64,000 nucleotides of DNA from Shewanella holmiensis. GTDB taxonomy: Bacteria; Pseudomonadota; Gammaproteobacteria; Enterobacterales; Shewanellaceae. A model generated the notes under the pieces. It was given only the letters and a program-made list of their open reading frames with translations. It did no database searches and was not told where the DNA came from. The stretch is taken from assembly GCF_025370255.1 (NCBI RefSeq), contig NZ_JAMTCD010000011.1, positions 1 to 64,000 on the forward strand, read 5' to 3'. The translations under genes were made by a program, and so were the position numbers. This document shows, one piece after another, positions 26,821 to 34,973 of the stretch (positions are counted from its first letter, which is position 1; each line of letters opens with the position of its first letter).

Positions 26821-27708
26821 TTAAACAACGCTTTTTAATGCTTCATCCACGTTAGTAAATTGAAATGTAAACCCTTGTTCAAGTGCGCGAGTAGGCAATA
26901 CGAATTGACCTTCTGTCAGTAATTCAGACATCTCACCCATTGCTAATCTTAAGGCTAGAGGAGGGGTAATGATTCTTGCGGGACGGTTTAAGGCTTTGCC
27001 TAAGGCCTGTGAAAATACGGCATTGCTCACCGGATTTGGCGCAGTGGCATTATATATTCCTTGAGCACTTGGTGTATTAAGCATCCAGATAATCAACGCG
27101 ATTAAATCGTCTTGATGTACCCAGCTCATCCCCTGTTTACCTTTACCTATTGGGCCACCTAATCCAAGTTTAAAAGGAGGTAACATTTTGGCTAAAGCCC
27201 CGCCATTTTTGCCTAAGACAATGCCAATGCGTGGAATGCACACTCTGGTGCTAGCGGATTGAGCATCTAGTGCCAATTGTTCCCATTTATGGCAAATATC
27301 ATGGCTAAACTCATCATGAAAAGGACTATTTTCATCTACAGGCTCATTACCTTGTCTTCCATAGAAGCCGATAGCTGATGCACTGATAAATGTTGTTGGA
27401 GGGGTTTGGCTAGATTTGATCAGTTGGCTTAATTGTTGAGTGATATTCCAACGACTGTCACAGATAGACTGTTTTTGTTTTTTACTCCAGCGCTTAGCGA
27501 CGATGGGTTCTCCGGCTAAATTAATAACAGCATCAAATTCGTTTAAATTACTCAGCTGTGTAAGGTCTTCAATATAGACGTGCTGCTTACCCAATGACTT
27601 TACTGCGTTGTCAATATTACGAGAGAGAATGGTTAACGTGTGCAGGGAAAGTTTGGCAACTAAATGTTTGCCAACAAAGCCTGTTGCACCAGTAATTAAT
27701 ATATTCAT
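26821..27708 (-). CDS. TIGR01777-family (YfcH) NAD(P)-binding oxidoreductase
   Basis: A 295-residue extended short-chain dehydrogenase/reductase. The Rossmann motif GATGFVG is at residues 7-13, and NLAGEPIVAKRW, SASAIGFYGRQG and WVHQDDLI are characteristic of the YfcH/TIGR01777 group. E. coli YfcH has no firmly known substrate. As in E. coli, the gene lies just downstream of folX on the same strand (75-nt gap), and this conserved pairing hints at a link to pterin metabolism, unproven. Confidence 0.9.
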   Translation of the reverse strand: MNILITGATGFVGKHLVAKLSLHTLTILSRNIDNAVKSLGKQHVYIEDLTQLSNLNEFDAVINLAGEPIVAKRWSKKQKQSICDSRWNITQQLSQLIKSSQTPPTTFISASAIGFYGRQGNEPVDENSPFHDEFSHDICHKWEQLALDAQSASTRVCIPRIGIVLGKNGGALAKMLPPFKLGLGGPIGKGKQGMSWVHQDDLIALIIWMLNTPSAQGIYNATAPNPVSNAVFSQALGKALNRPARIITPPLALRLAMGEMSELLTEGQFVLPTRALEQGFTFQFTNVDEALKSVV

Positions 27709-27783
27709 ACATCCTCTCTTGTCATTAACTTGGCAAATATAACTATTATTTACATACGTTTTAGTTATCTATTTTGATCAAAT

Positions 27784-28155
27784 TCAGCTAGGTGATTTTT
27801 GATAACTCAGCTCCATTGAAACAGAATCAGCAAACCTTAGGGCGTGGGGTTTATCTATTTCGACACTGGCGAATTCAACCCAATCGTGCTCGCTGGCAAT
27901 CGCCAGGGTTTGATTGGTTAAGTTTTCCAGCAGTGAGAAGCGATTGTTTTCAATTAAAGCAATGATTTTTTTCGTTATAGTGCGATAATTAAGTGCATCA
28001 GCCACATTGTCGCTGTTTCGTGCTTTATCTGCACAATAATGAATCACGACATTGATAATGACATCTTGTTGATTTTGAATTTCATCTTCTTTGATCCCAA
28101 TATAGGTGCGTAAACGAAGATTTTTTATGCGTATAATAGCGGTTTCTGGTTTCAT
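27784..28155 (-). CDS. folX: Dihydroneopterin triphosphate 2'-epimerase
   Basis: A 123-residue protein with high visible similarity to E. coli FolX ([49 protein letters not shown]). FolX epimerises dihydroneopterin triphosphate to dihydromonapterin triphosphate, leading to tetrahydromonapterin in bacteria that use it with phenylalanine hydroxylase. It lacks nothing visible relative to the family. It precedes the YfcH-like gene on the same strand and is divergent from the AI-2E-family permease. Confidence 0.95.
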   Translation of the reverse strand: MKPETAIIRIKNLRLRTYIGIKEDEIQNQQDVIINVVIHYCADKARNSDNVADALNYRTITKKIIALIENNRFSLLENLTNQTLAIASEHDWVEFASVEIDKPHALRFADSVSMELSYQKSPS

Positions 28156-28243
28156 AGCGTCTTCTATTATTAAATATTGTTTTCAATAGGTAAGCTTAAC
28201 ATAACTAATTTGGGTCTTAGGTAGCAATAAGGATTTTTCTTCT

Positions 28244-29374
28244 ATGAAGGGTATACATCAATCGTCTATGGCGGTGCGTAGTTTTATTGTAATGGCGTGT
28301 GTTGTCATTGTGCTTGCAGGTATAAAAGCGGCCAGTCCGATTGTGGTACCTTTTGTACTGTCAGCATTTTTAGCGATGATTTGTAATCCAGCCATTAGGT
28401 TAATGAGTCGTTTTAAAATACCGAAAGCGTTATCTGTATTGTTGTTGATGTTATTTATTGTATTGCTAGGGCTTTGGTTGGCCAGCCTTGTGGGGAGTTC
28501 AATTAATGAATTTTCAAAGCAGTTACCCGTTTATCGAGCGCAACTGATTGAACAATTTGCATGGATGCTCGATAAGTTACAATCGTTCAATATTCATATT
28601 TCTCGCCAAAAAGTTTTAGAGTATTTCGACCCTGGTATGGCACTGAGCATGACAACGAATATGTTATCAGGCGTTGGCAGTGTGATGGCGAACCTGTTTT
28701 TGATTATTTTGACTATCGTATTTATGCTATTTGAAGCACAGGATATGCCGAAAAAACTGCATTTGGCACTTGATGATCCTGATATGCGTCTAAAGCAGAT
28801 TGATAAGTTTTTACATTCTGTTAATCAATACATGATGATTAAAACCCTAGTCAGCTTAGCAACTGGTGTGATTGTGGGTATCGGCCTGTCTATCATAGGT
28901 ATTGATTATGCTTTGCTGTGGGCTGTCATTGCATTTTTGTTTAATTACATCCCCAATATTGGTTCTATTATTGCTGCAATTCCTGCTGTTTTACTGGCTT
29001 TTATTCAATTTGGCCCCGGGGCAGCAGGTGCAACAGGTTTGTTATATTTAGGCACCAATATGGTTATGGGCAATGTGATCGAACCTAAGTTTATGGGTAA
29101 GGGGTTAGGCCTTTCTACCCTAGTGGTGTTCTTATCATTAATTTTTTGGGGGTGGTTATTAGGTTCTGTCGGCATGTTATTGTCTGTTCCACTGACGATG
29201 GTGGTTAAAATTGGTATGGAGTCAAGCCAGTCAGGCATGTGGCTGGCGATATTATTAGCTGATAATGTTGAGGAGGCTGAAGATAAAATGTCGGCGTTAG
29301 ATGCTAATCCTTTGCCTGAAGCAACATTATTAACCAATGAAAATGATGTAAAAAAAGACAATGGCCCAGAGTAA
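28244..29374 (+). CDS. AI-2E family (PerM/YdiK-type) membrane transporter
   Basis: A 376-residue polytopic membrane protein with about seven or eight hydrophobic segments and the family's conserved glycine-rich core (FNYIPNIGSIIAAIPA, NVIEPKFMGKGLGLS, WGWLLGSVGMLLSVPLTM). The family is named after AI-2 exporter TqsA, but members carry out varied transport, including sodium/proton antiport, so the substrate is open. AAGG precedes the ATG at 28244. The acidic and polar C-terminal tail (about 345-376) is cytoplasmic. The methyltransferase gene follows 88 nt later on the same strand. Confidence 0.9.
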   Translation: MKGIHQSSMAVRSFIVMACVVIVLAGIKAASPIVVPFVLSAFLAMICNPAIRLMSRFKIPKALSVLLLMLFIVLLGLWLASLVGSSINEFSKQLPVYRAQLIEQFAWMLDKLQSFNIHISRQKVLEYFDPGMALSMTTNMLSGVGSVMANLFLIILTIVFMLFEAQDMPKKLHLALDDPDMRLKQIDKFLHSVNQYMMIKTLVSLATGVIVGIGLSIIGIDYALLWAVIAFLFNYIPNIGSIIAAIPAVLLAFIQFGPGAAGATGLLYLGTNMVMGNVIEPKFMGKGLGLSTLVVFLSLIFWGWLLGSVGMLLSVPLTMVVKIGMESSQSGMWLAILLADNVEEAEDKMSALDANPLPEATLLTNENDVKKDNGPE

Positions 29375-29462
29375 AATAACCCAAGCAATAAACACAATAA
29401 AATTAGCCTGAAAAAGATAAATACTTCTAGCTAATTGATATTTAAGAGAATAAAACATATTT

Positions 29463-30371
29463 ATGTCGGGACTAATTTCAGCGCTAAAAGAGTTTACTTT
29501 TAATAACGAAGTACAACGCATTTTTCATGGCCGTGGTGGCTTATTTAAAGGAGAGGAGCACCTGTGTTTAGACTGGTATCCTCCCGTACTTTTACTGACA
29601 AGCTTTAAATCATTAGATGAAACACAACAGCAGTCGTTGTTCAGCGCAATTACCACTCAAGTTCAAACCTTAGTGCCTGAACAAGCTATAAATTTGGTTT
29701 TTCAACATCGTAGTGGCGGCCAAACCGTTACGGATTTAATCAGTGGTGAAGTGCCTGATCATCATGTGGTAAACGAAAACGGAGCATTGTTTAATGTTCA
29801 TATTTTACGTGGCCAAAATCATGGCTTGTTCTTGGATATGGCTAACGGACGTAAGTGGGTAAAACAGCACGCAAAACACAAAAATGTGCTCAATTTATTT
29901 GCGTATACTTGTGGGTTTTCGGTTGTGGCACTTCAGGGCGGTGCTGATGAAGTCGTCAATATGGATATGAGTAAAGGCTCGCTGAGTATCGGAAAGCAAA
30001 ATCATGTGTTAAATGATCTCCCCCATGGTGCACGGTACTTAGGCCACGATATTTTTAAATCTTGGGGTAAATTAACTAAGTTGGGCCCTTATGATTTAAT
30101 TATTGCGGATCCGCCAAGTAACCAAAAAGGCAGTTTTGTTGCCACCAAAGATTATGAGCGTTTGTTAAAACGTTTACCGAGTTTATTGGCCGAGGGTGGG
30201 GAAGTACTGTTATGTTTAAATGCCCCAGAATTGAGTAGTGATTTTTTAATGCAGCAAGTAGAAATCACTGCTCCACAATTGCAGTTTGTCGAACGAATTG
30301 CTAATCCACAGGTTTTTGCTGATATTGATGAGCAAAAATCGTTAAAAGTATTACGCTATTCTCTTGCTTAA
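29463..30371 (+). CDS. Class I SAM-dependent methyltransferase, RlmI/RlmK-like
   Basis: A 302-residue methyltransferase. An N-terminal strand-rich part (residues 1-110) precedes a Rossmann methyltransferase domain with motif I VLNLFAYTCGFSVVAL, the acidic loop VNMDMSKGSL, and the catalytic motif IIADPPSNQKGSFVATKDY. The DPPS motif and overall layout fit the RlmI/RlmK-type rRNA cytosine or guanine methyltransferases, but the protein lacks an obvious PUA or THUMP domain, so the exact target is uncertain. A terminator follows at 30381. Confidence 0.85.
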   Translation: MSGLISALKEFTFNNEVQRIFHGRGGLFKGEEHLCLDWYPPVLLLTSFKSLDETQQQSLFSAITTQVQTLVPEQAINLVFQHRSGGQTVTDLISGEVPDHHVVNENGALFNVHILRGQNHGLFLDMANGRKWVKQHAKHKNVLNLFAYTCGFSVVALQGGADEVVNMDMSKGSLSIGKQNHVLNDLPHGARYLGHDIFKSWGKLTKLGPYDLIIADPPSNQKGSFVATKDYERLLKRLPSLLAEGGEVLLCLNAPELSSDFLMQQVEITAPQLQFVERIANPQVFADIDEQKSLKVLRYSLA

Positions 30372-30380
30372 CTTTGCTCT

Positions 30381-30417
30381 CCCTTTGGTATTTTTACCAG
30401 GGGGGACCTTTTGTTTT
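30381..30417 (+). terminator. Terminator after the methyltransferase gene
   Basis: The 10-bp stem CCCTTTGGTA (30381-30390) and TACCAGGGGG (30395-30404) has a TTTT loop and two G-T pairs. It is followed by CCTTTTGTTTT, so it insulates the methyltransferase from the nap operon. Confidence 0.75.
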
Positions 30418-30627
30418 CAAAACCCATCTTAGAATTCCACGCATCTCACCGATTATTCCTGATATAGATCACGCTTTTATCGAAATTTGAACTTATCTCA
30501 CCATTATTTGTGAAATTATTGTTAATTAGCGCTATGCTTGAAGGCGTAAAATTTTTATTAAAGTGATTCAATTTAATCGATTTTTACTGTCATAAATTGA
30601 GAGTTAAGTAATAGTTTGTGAATTTTG

Positions 30628-30641
30628 ATGATCTAGATCAA
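30628..30641. promoter_or_regulatory. FNR (EtrA)-like box upstream of napE
   Basis: ATGAT-CTAG-ATCAA matches the FNR consensus TTGAT-N4-ATCAA at 9 of 10 defined positions and is embedded in the perfect palindrome TGATCTAGATCA. Its centre is about 135 nt before the napE ATG. Anaerobic induction of nap by an FNR/EtrA or CRP-type regulator is expected for Shewanella; which protein binds is not shown by the sequence. Confidence 0.65.
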
Positions 30642-30661
30642 CTAAACACCTGTTTACCAAT

Positions 30662-30682
30662 TTGTGAGTATATAGATCACAA
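30662..30682. promoter_or_regulatory. CRP-like dyad with long spacer
   Basis: TTGTGA (30662-30667) and TCACAA (30677-30682) are perfect CRP half-sites, but the spacer is 9 nt instead of 6, so binding by a CRP dimer in the normal register is doubtful. The right half shares ATATAGATCAC with the element at 30459-30472. Confidence 0.35.
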
Positions 30683-30769
30683 TTTGTTTAACGATAGAAT
30701 TCACGTAAATCGAACAAATGACAAAAACCAATAGTTTATGTCGTCATTCTAACCACTCTTGGAGGCTCC

Positions 30770-30928
30770 ATGAGTAATGAGACCGCAAGTGAGAAAAGTC
30801 TAGAATTGAAGATCTTCATCTTCTTGACTGTATTTCTAGCCCCCATTTTATCTGTACTGCTTGTTAGTGCCTTAGGATTTAGCATCTGGTTTAGCCAAAT
30901 TTTAACGGGTCCTCCAGGCGTAAGTTAA
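30770..30928 (+). CDS. napE: NapE, small membrane protein of the nap operon
   Basis: A 52-residue protein with a polar N-terminus (MSNETASEKSLELK), a single long hydrophobic helix (about residues 15-45) and the end FSQILTGPPGVS. This matches NapE proteins, which occur at the head of nap operons and whose role is unknown. The ribosome-binding site GGAGG at 30761-30765 is strong and well placed. It is too short for most gene-length cutoffs and is easily missed. It opens the napEDABC operon, 37 nt before napD. Confidence 0.88.
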   Translation: MSNETASEKSLELKIFIFLTVFLAPILSVLLVSALGFSIWFSQILTGPPGVS

Positions 30929-30965
30929 TATAAAAATAAATAATAAATTGATGTGAGTGTGATTA

Positions 30966-31223
30966 ATGAGCAATGAACTTCACGTAACCAGTTTAATTGT
31001 CCAAGTTCAGCCAGACAAAATGGCAGATGTAAGACAACAAATAATGGCAATCGAAAACGCAGAGCTTTCAGCAAACAACGAAGTTAAATTAGTTGTTGTT
31101 ATTGAAGGACCTAACCAAAAATCATTATTGGATGATATATCGACCATTAATGCATTACCTGGTGTGTTATCTGCAACCATGGTTTACCACCAAAGTGAAG
31201 AGCTTGAAGAAGGTGAGATATGA
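30966..31223 (+). CDS. napD: NapD, NapA maturation chaperone
   Basis: An 85-residue ferredoxin-fold chaperone that binds the twin-arginine signal of NapA and prevents export before the molybdenum cofactor is inserted. The family pattern [37 protein letters not shown] and [16 protein letters not shown] is present, and the C-terminus is acidic (EELEEGEI). Its stop codon overlaps the napA start as ATGA (31220-31223), consistent with translational coupling of chaperone and client. Confidence 0.95.
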   Translation: MSNELHVTSLIVQVQPDKMADVRQQIMAIENAELSANNEVKLVVVIEGPNQKSLLDDISTINALPGVLSATMVYHQSEELEEGEI

Positions 31224-33715
31224 AAATGAATAGACGTGATTTTATGAAAGCCAATGCCGCAATGGCAGCGGCGAGTGTTGCCGGGTTAGCGTTACCCGCA
31301 GCAGCAAGTAACTTGATTACAAGCTCTGAACAAACCAAATTAGAATGGAACAAGGCGCCTTGTCGTTTTTGTGGTACAGGTTGTTCAGTCATCGTGGCTA
31401 CACGTGATGGTAAAGTGGTTGCAACCCATGGTGATGCAAAGTCTGAAGTTAACAAGGGCCTAAATTGTATTAAAGGCTACTTCCTGTCCAAAATTATGTA
31501 TGGTCGTGATCGCATCCAAACGCCGATGTTACGTATGACCGATGGTAAGTATGACAAACATGGTGAATTTACGCCTATTAGCTGGGATCAAGCATTTGAT
31601 ACCATGGCTGAAAAATGGAAAGCGACCATAAAGGCTAAAGGCCCAACAGCTGTTGGTATGTTTGGTTCTGGCCAGTGGACAGTATTTGAAGGCTATGCGG
31701 CTCTCAAATTAATGAAAGCCGGTTTTGGTTCAAATAACATCGATCCAAATGCTCGCCACTGCATGGCTTCGGCTGTTGTTGGTTTTATGCGTACTTTTGG
31801 TATGGATGAGCCAATGGGCTGTTACGATGATATGGAAGCGGCTGACGCTTTCGTATTATGGGGCTCAAACATGGCAGAAATGCATCCAATTCTTTGGACC
31901 CGTGTGACCGACCGCCGTTTAAGCGCACCACATGTTAAAGTTGCCGTGTTATCAACCTTTGAACATCGTTCATTTGATTTAGCGGATTTACCGATTATAT
32001 TTACACCGCAAACTGACCTTGCCATCCTAAACTTCATTGCTAACTACATTATTCAAAACGATAAGGTTAACAAAGACTTTATTAGCAAGCACGTTAACTT
32101 CCGCAAAGGCACAACCGACATCGGTTATGGTTTACGCCCGACTCATCCACTAGAACAGCAAGCTAAAAACGTTGCAACTGCGGGTGATTCAACTCCGATT
32201 GATTTTGAGCAGTTTAAGAAGTTTGTTGCTGATTATGATGTTAAATCTGTTAGTAAATTATCAGGTGTGCCAGAACATAAATTGATTGAATTAGCAGAGC
32301 TTTATGCTGATCCTAATCGTAAAGTAACTTCTTTCTGGACCATGGGCTTCAACCAGCACACTCGCGGTGTATGGTGTAATAATCTTATTTATAACATCCA
32401 TTTATTAGTGGGTAAGATTTCAACTCCTGGTAACAGCCCGTTCTCGCTAACAGGTCAACCATCTGCTTGTGGTACAGCTCGTGAAGTGGGTACTTTCTCA
32501 CATCGCTTACCTGCAGATATGGTTGTAACAAACCCAGAACACAGAGCAACTGCTGAAAAAATTTGGAAGATTCCAAGTGGGATCATTCCACCAAAACCAG
32601 GTTATCACGCAGTAGAGCAAAACCGTCGTTTAAAAGATGGTGATTTAAACTGTTATTGGGTGCAAGTGAACAACAACATGCAAGCAGCCCCTAACATGAA
32701 TGAAGAGGGGTTACCGGGTTACCGTAATCCTGAAAACTTCATTGTCGTGTCGGATGCTTATCCAACGGTGACAACGCAAGCCGCTGACTTAATTTTACCT
32801 GCGGCAATGTGGGTTGAAAAAGAAGGTGCTTACGGTAATGCCGAGCGTCGTACTCAGTTCTGGCATCAGTTAGTTAAAGCGCCAGGTGAGTCAAAGTCAG
32901 ATATGTGGCAGTTGATGGAGTTTGCTAAACGTTTTACTACTGATGAAGTGTGGCCTGCTGATGTGTTAAAAGCGAACCCACAATTTAAAGGTAAAACCTT
33001 ATACCAAGTCTTGTATCAAAACGGCAATGTTGACAAGTTCCCAATGTCAGATTCAGATCCTAAGCATTTGAATGATGATGGTGAACATTTTGGATTCTAC
33101 GTGCAAAAAGGCTTATTCGAAGAATATGCAACCTTTGGCCGTGGCCATGCCCATGATTTAGCAGACTTTGATGTATATCATAAAGAACACGGTTTACGTT
33201 GGCCTGTTGTTAATGGTGTCGAGACTAAATGGCGTTACCGTGAAGGTTCAGACCCATATGTGAAACCAGGTAAAGGTTTCGAGTTTTATGGTAAGCCAGA
33301 TGGTAAAGCCGTTATTTTTGCTCTGCCTTATGAGCCACCAGCAGAAGCACCTGATGAAGAGTTTGATATTTGGTTATCAACAGGTCGAGTATTAGAGCAT
33401 TGGCATTCAGGTTCAATGACTCAGCGTGTTCCTGAGCTTTATAAAGCATTCCCTGATGCAGTGTGTTTTATGCACCCAGATGATGCTAAAAAGCGTGGTT
33501 TGCGTCGTGGTGATGAAGTGAAAGTGATATCTCGTCGTGGTGAAATTAAAACCCGTGTTGAAACACGTGGTCGTAATAAGCCGCCTGTAGGATTGGTATT
33601 CGTACCTTGGTTTGATGCTAGCCAGCTCATTAATAAAGTGACGTTAGATGCGACAGATCCTTTGTCGAAGCAAACAGACTTTAAAAAATGTGCGGTTAAG
33701 ATTGTTAAGGCCTAA
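31220..33715 (+). CDS. napA: NapA, periplasmic nitrate reductase catalytic subunit
   Basis: An 831-residue molybdopterin oxidoreductase that reduces nitrate to nitrite in the periplasm. The Tat signal is [11 protein letters not shown] (about residues 4-14), cleaved near LPAAA. The [4Fe-4S] ligands are C48, C51, C55 and C83, and the molybdenum ligand is C181 ([12 protein letters not shown]). The C-terminal cofactor-binding part ([21 protein letters not shown], in part, and RRGDEVKV) is complete. Length agrees with family members. A second ATG two codons later is an equally possible start. The gene sits between napD and napB in napEDABC, the arrangement known as nap-alpha in Shewanella. Confidence 0.98.
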   Translation: MKMNRRDFMKANAAMAAASVAGLALPAAASNLITSSEQTKLEWNKAPCRFCGTGCSVIVATRDGKVVATHGDAKSEVNKGLNCIKGYFLSKIMYGRDRIQTPMLRMTDGKYDKHGEFTPISWDQAFDTMAEKWKATIKAKGPTAVGMFGSGQWTVFEGYAALKLMKAGFGSNNIDPNARHCMASAVVGFMRTFGMDEPMGCYDDMEAADAFVLWGSNMAEMHPILWTRVTDRRLSAPHVKVAVLSTFEHRSFDLADLPIIFTPQTDLAILNFIANYIIQNDKVNKDFISKHVNFRKGTTDIGYGLRPTHPLEQQAKNVATAGDSTPIDFEQFKKFVADYDVKSVSKLSGVPEHKLIELAELYADPNRKVTSFWTMGFNQHTRGVWCNNLIYNIHLLVGKISTPGNSPFSLTGQPSACGTAREVGTFSHRLPADMVVTNPEHRATAEKIWKIPSGIIPPKPGYHAVEQNRRLKDGDLNCYWVQVNNNMQAAPNMNEEGLPGYRNPENFIVVSDAYPTVTTQAADLILPAAMWVEKEGAYGNAERRTQFWHQLVKAPGESKSDMWQLMEFAKRFTTDEVWPADVLKANPQFKGKTLYQVLYQNGNVDKFPMSDSDPKHLNDDGEHFGFYVQKGLFEEYATFGRGHAHDLADFDVYHKEHGLRWPVVNGVETKWRYREGSDPYVKPGKGFEFYGKPDGKAVIFALPYEPPAEAPDEEFDIWLSTGRVLEHWHSGSMTQRVPELYKAFPDAVCFMHPDDAKKRGLRRGDEVKVISRRGEIKTRVETRGRNKPPVGLVFVPWFDASQLINKVTLDATDPLSKQTDFKKCAVKIVKA

Positions 33716-33726
33716 GGAGAATAACC

Positions 33727-34197
33727 ATGAATGCTCGTAAATTGATATCAATGGTAGCGCTGTTAGGTTTGTCCTTTGGGATAATGGCTGCCAGCGTACC
33801 TGAAGACAAAATTGCTACGTTACGTTTAGCACCGTTAAATGTTGAGCCAACACCTCCTGCAATGCAGCAAGTGATCAACACTGATGTGAAACAAGTGCGA
33901 AACTACCCAATGCAGCCACCAGTGATTCCACATAAGATTGATGGTTATCAGATTGATCTTAAAGTGAATAAATGTATGCAGTGTCATGCTCGTACTAGTA
34001 CTGGTCATTCACAAGCTCCTATGGTGAGTGTGACTCACTATATGGATCGTGATAATAACTTCTTGGCAGATCTTTCTCCGCGTCGTTATTTCTGTACCCA
34101 ATGTCATGCACCGCAATTAGATGCGAAACTACTGGTTGAAAATGACTTCGTAGATATTGACCATCTCATTAAAGCGACAAAACCTGCTAAGCATTAG
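33727..34197 (+). CDS. napB: NapB, diheme electron-transfer subunit
   Basis: A 156-residue periplasmic cytochrome c that passes electrons from NapC to NapA. A signal peptide covers about residues 1-22. Two heme-attachment motifs are present, CMQCH (83-87) and CTQCH (123-127); the NapB-specific segments [14 protein letters not shown] and [11 protein letters not shown] are clear. AAGGAG lies just upstream of the ATG, 11 nt after napA. Confidence 0.97.
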   Translation: MNARKLISMVALLGLSFGIMAASVPEDKIATLRLAPLNVEPTPPAMQQVINTDVKQVRNYPMQPPVIPHKIDGYQIDLKVNKCMQCHARTSTGHSQAPMVSVTHYMDRDNNFLADLSPRRYFCTQCHAPQLDAKLLVENDFVDIDHLIKATKPAKH

Positions 34198-34205
34198 GAG
34201 AGATT

Positions 34206-34805
34206 ATGTTGGCTAAATTGTTTGAAAAGCTGAAGTTAGTTTGGACGGTCGTTAACCGCCCAAGCGTTCACTACAGTCTGGGGTTTCTGACATTAGGTGG
34301 ATTCGTGGCAGGGGTTATCTTTTGGGGTGGATTTAACACCGCTTTAGAAGTCACTAACCAAGAGAAATTCTGTATTGGTTGTCATGAGATGGAAAACAAT
34401 GTCTATCAGGAACTGCAAAGTACAATTCACTTTACTAACCGAAGTGGTGTACGTGCAACATGTCCTGATTGCCATGTTCCACATAACTGGACTGATAAAA
34501 TTGCCCGTAAAATGCAAGCTTCTAAAGAAGTATGGGGCAAGGTTTTCGGTACGATTAGTACTCGTGAAAAGTTTGAAGCTAAGCGCCGTGAATTGGCAGA
34601 ACACGAGTGGGACCGTTTAAAAGCGAATGATTCACTCGAGTGTCGTAACTGTCATAACTTCGATTATATGGACTTCACTCGCCAATCTAAGCGTGCATCA
34701 CAAATGCATTCTACGTCACTGGCAAGTGGTGAGAAAACCTGTATCGACTGTCATAAAGGTATCGCACATCAATTACCCGATATGGCTGGTGTTGAAGGTT
34801 TCTAA
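34206..34805 (+). CDS. napC: NapC, tetraheme quinol dehydrogenase
   Basis: A 199-residue membrane-anchored cytochrome c of the NapC/NirT family. One N-terminal helix (about 22-44) holds it in the inner membrane; four CXXCH motifs lie at 56-60, 86-90, 146-150 and 179-183. It oxidises menaquinol or ubiquinol and feeds NapB/NapA. Shewanella also has the related CymA, but the nap operon context makes NapC the better call. The start has GGAGA 5-6 nt upstream, and the gene is followed by a strong terminator, so it ends the operon. Confidence 0.95.
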   Translation: MLAKLFEKLKLVWTVVNRPSVHYSLGFLTLGGFVAGVIFWGGFNTALEVTNQEKFCIGCHEMENNVYQELQSTIHFTNRSGVRATCPDCHVPHNWTDKIARKMQASKEVWGKVFGTISTREKFEAKRRELAEHEWDRLKANDSLECRNCHNFDYMDFTRQSKRASQMHSTSLASGEKTCIDCHKGIAHQLPDMAGVEGF

Positions 34806-34827
34806 CTAAAGCTTCACAGAGTGATAT

Positions 34828-34856
34828 AAAAAGACCAGCTTGCTGGTCTTTTTTTG
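34828..34856 (+). terminator. nap operon terminator
   Basis: A perfect 9-bp stem AAGACCAGC/GCTGGTCTT (34831-34839 and 34842-34850) with a 2-nt centre, followed by TTTTTG. It begins 23 nt past the napC stop. Confidence 0.93.
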
Positions 34857-34973
34857 TTTAATAAAAATGTACTTATTCCTTCGTCTTATTATTTTTCAAC
34901 TATCATTAACATGCCTTAGGTGGTTATTTAATATCGACTTCTCTGTTCGAACAAGACGAGGGATTTAATCAGC

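Larger units (their letters stand above)
30372..30769 (+). promoter_or_regulatory. nap operon upstream regulatory region
   Basis: A 398-nt region between the methyltransferase and napE. After the terminator it contains three FNR/CRP-like elements: CTGATATAGATCAC (30459-30472), ATGATCTAGATCAA (30628-30641) and a TTGTGA...TCACAA pair (30662-30682). The 11-mer ATATAGATCAC occurs twice (30462-30472 and 30670-30680). No coding sequence is seen. Confidence 0.6.

Noticed and set aside
29330-29521. Minus-strand hydrophobic open frame (about 42-63 codons) between the AI-2E-family and methyltransferase genes
   Set aside because: It resembles a small membrane protein but overlaps the ends of two real genes, lacks a Shine-Dalgarno, and its hydrophobicity can arise from the AT-rich antisense.
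30662-30682. Canonical CRP site upstream of napE
   Set aside because: The half-sites are perfect but the 9-nt spacer does not fit the 6-nt spacer of a CRP dimer; kept only as a low-confidence dyad.
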